NCBI GenBank assembly: GCA_014526335.1
Contig: JACTAT010000030.1
Span: forward strand, 704,964 to 768,963
From: Chrysaora quinquecirrha
Lineage: Eukaryota; Cnidaria; Scyphozoa; Semaeostomeae; Pelagiidae
Direction: 5' to 3'
Length of the DNA stretch: 64,000 nucleotides
Shown: positions 63,720 to 64,000 of the stretch, piece by piece
How positions within the stretch are numbered: position 1 is the stretch's first letter
How the letters are laid out: each line of letters begins with the position of its first letter
Position numbers and translations under genes: made by a program
Notes under the pieces: generated by a model
Told to the model about the DNA's origin: nothing
Database searches by the model: none
Seen by the model: the letters and a program-made list of their open reading frames with translations, nothing else

Positions 63720-63726
63720 ATGTCAG
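63720..63726 (+). CDS. Possible first coding exon of a gene leaving the window
   Basis: ATGTCAG is followed at once by GTAAGAG, a strong splice donor. This could be a very short first coding exon (Met-Ser plus one base). Nothing in the remaining 270 bp confirms it. Confidence 0.2.
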
Positions 63727-64000
63727 GTAAGAGTAATTTATTTGAAGCCGGTAGATTTAAATTGTTAAAGATTTAAGTTGAATCGTACATAGATATTTGC
63801 TGCAAAGAAGTTTGGCTTTGCTATGCCATGAATGAGATTTTTTCACTTTGAAATTGCGTTCAAAAAATGTTGCAAAAACTGACTTGATGAGAAAAAGTTC
63901 TAGCCAAAACCGTAAACAATCTTATTTTCTAAATACAAAATTTTACTGTTTTCGTTCACTTTGGCTTCTTGAAAATTATTTTTCTTTATCTTGACCTTAC

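Noticed and set aside
1..64000. CRISPR array or bacterial operon structure
   Set aside because: The sequence is clearly eukaryotic; tandem repeats here have no unique regular spacers.

Overview
The window is a stretch of animal (metazoan) nuclear DNA. It is AT-rich, its genes are split by GT-AG introns, and it is crowded with transposons. The main gene, read on the minus strand from 58376 to 22203, is an integrin alpha subunit. I could place 32 coding exons with matching splice phases: signal peptide, beta-propeller with FG-GAP repeats, thigh/calf segments, a furin-type RQRR site, one membrane helix and the GFFKR cytoplasmic motif. The transposon mix (Penelope-like, Ulp1-bearing DNA element, copia, gypsy, hAT, pogo, tRNA- and 5S-derived sequences) and the lack of an alpha-I domain suggest an invertebrate, perhaps a cnidarian or sponge. 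The species cannot be named from this sequence alone.

Layout. 1-1.5 kb is a palindromic ~65-bp tandem repeat. 2.5-4.3 kb holds a tiny two-exon gene on the minus strand that looks like cytochrome c oxidase subunit 7A. 5-8.2 kb is a cluster of MITEs and tRNA-derived SINEs. 8.5-20.6 kb reads best as a nested set of elements. The outer element A has long inverted arms and a spliced minus-strand gene (SAP-like helix plus complete C48/Ulp1 protease). Element B (TIR TAGTCCGGGTGCTG) sits inside one arm of A, and a Ty1/copia retrotransposon sits inside B. 20.8-21.3 kb is simple and tandem repeat.

22.2-58.4 kb is the integrin gene. Its introns carry a Ty3/gypsy element with identical LTRs (25.67-31.0 kb, minus strand), an intronless plus-strand gene with an armadillo-like/ARMH2-like protein (32.2-32.9 kb), a Penelope-like fragment with hammerhead ribozyme motifs (44.2-45.0 kb), a 5S-derived sequence, GGGGCC repeats, and several MITEs with recognisable target duplications.

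58.9-62.1 kb, upstream of the integrin, has a hAT-type MITE and a 2.3-kb foldback structure. Its ~720-bp arms are tandem repeats sharing a terminal motif with two integrin-intron repeats. 62.1-64 kb may hold one minus-strand coding exon and the first exon of a plus-strand gene running out of the window.

One propeller exon (blade 7) was not found. Frame breaks in otherwise young retrotransposons, together with G-run length differences between near-identical repeat arms, raise the possibility of indel errors in the assembly.
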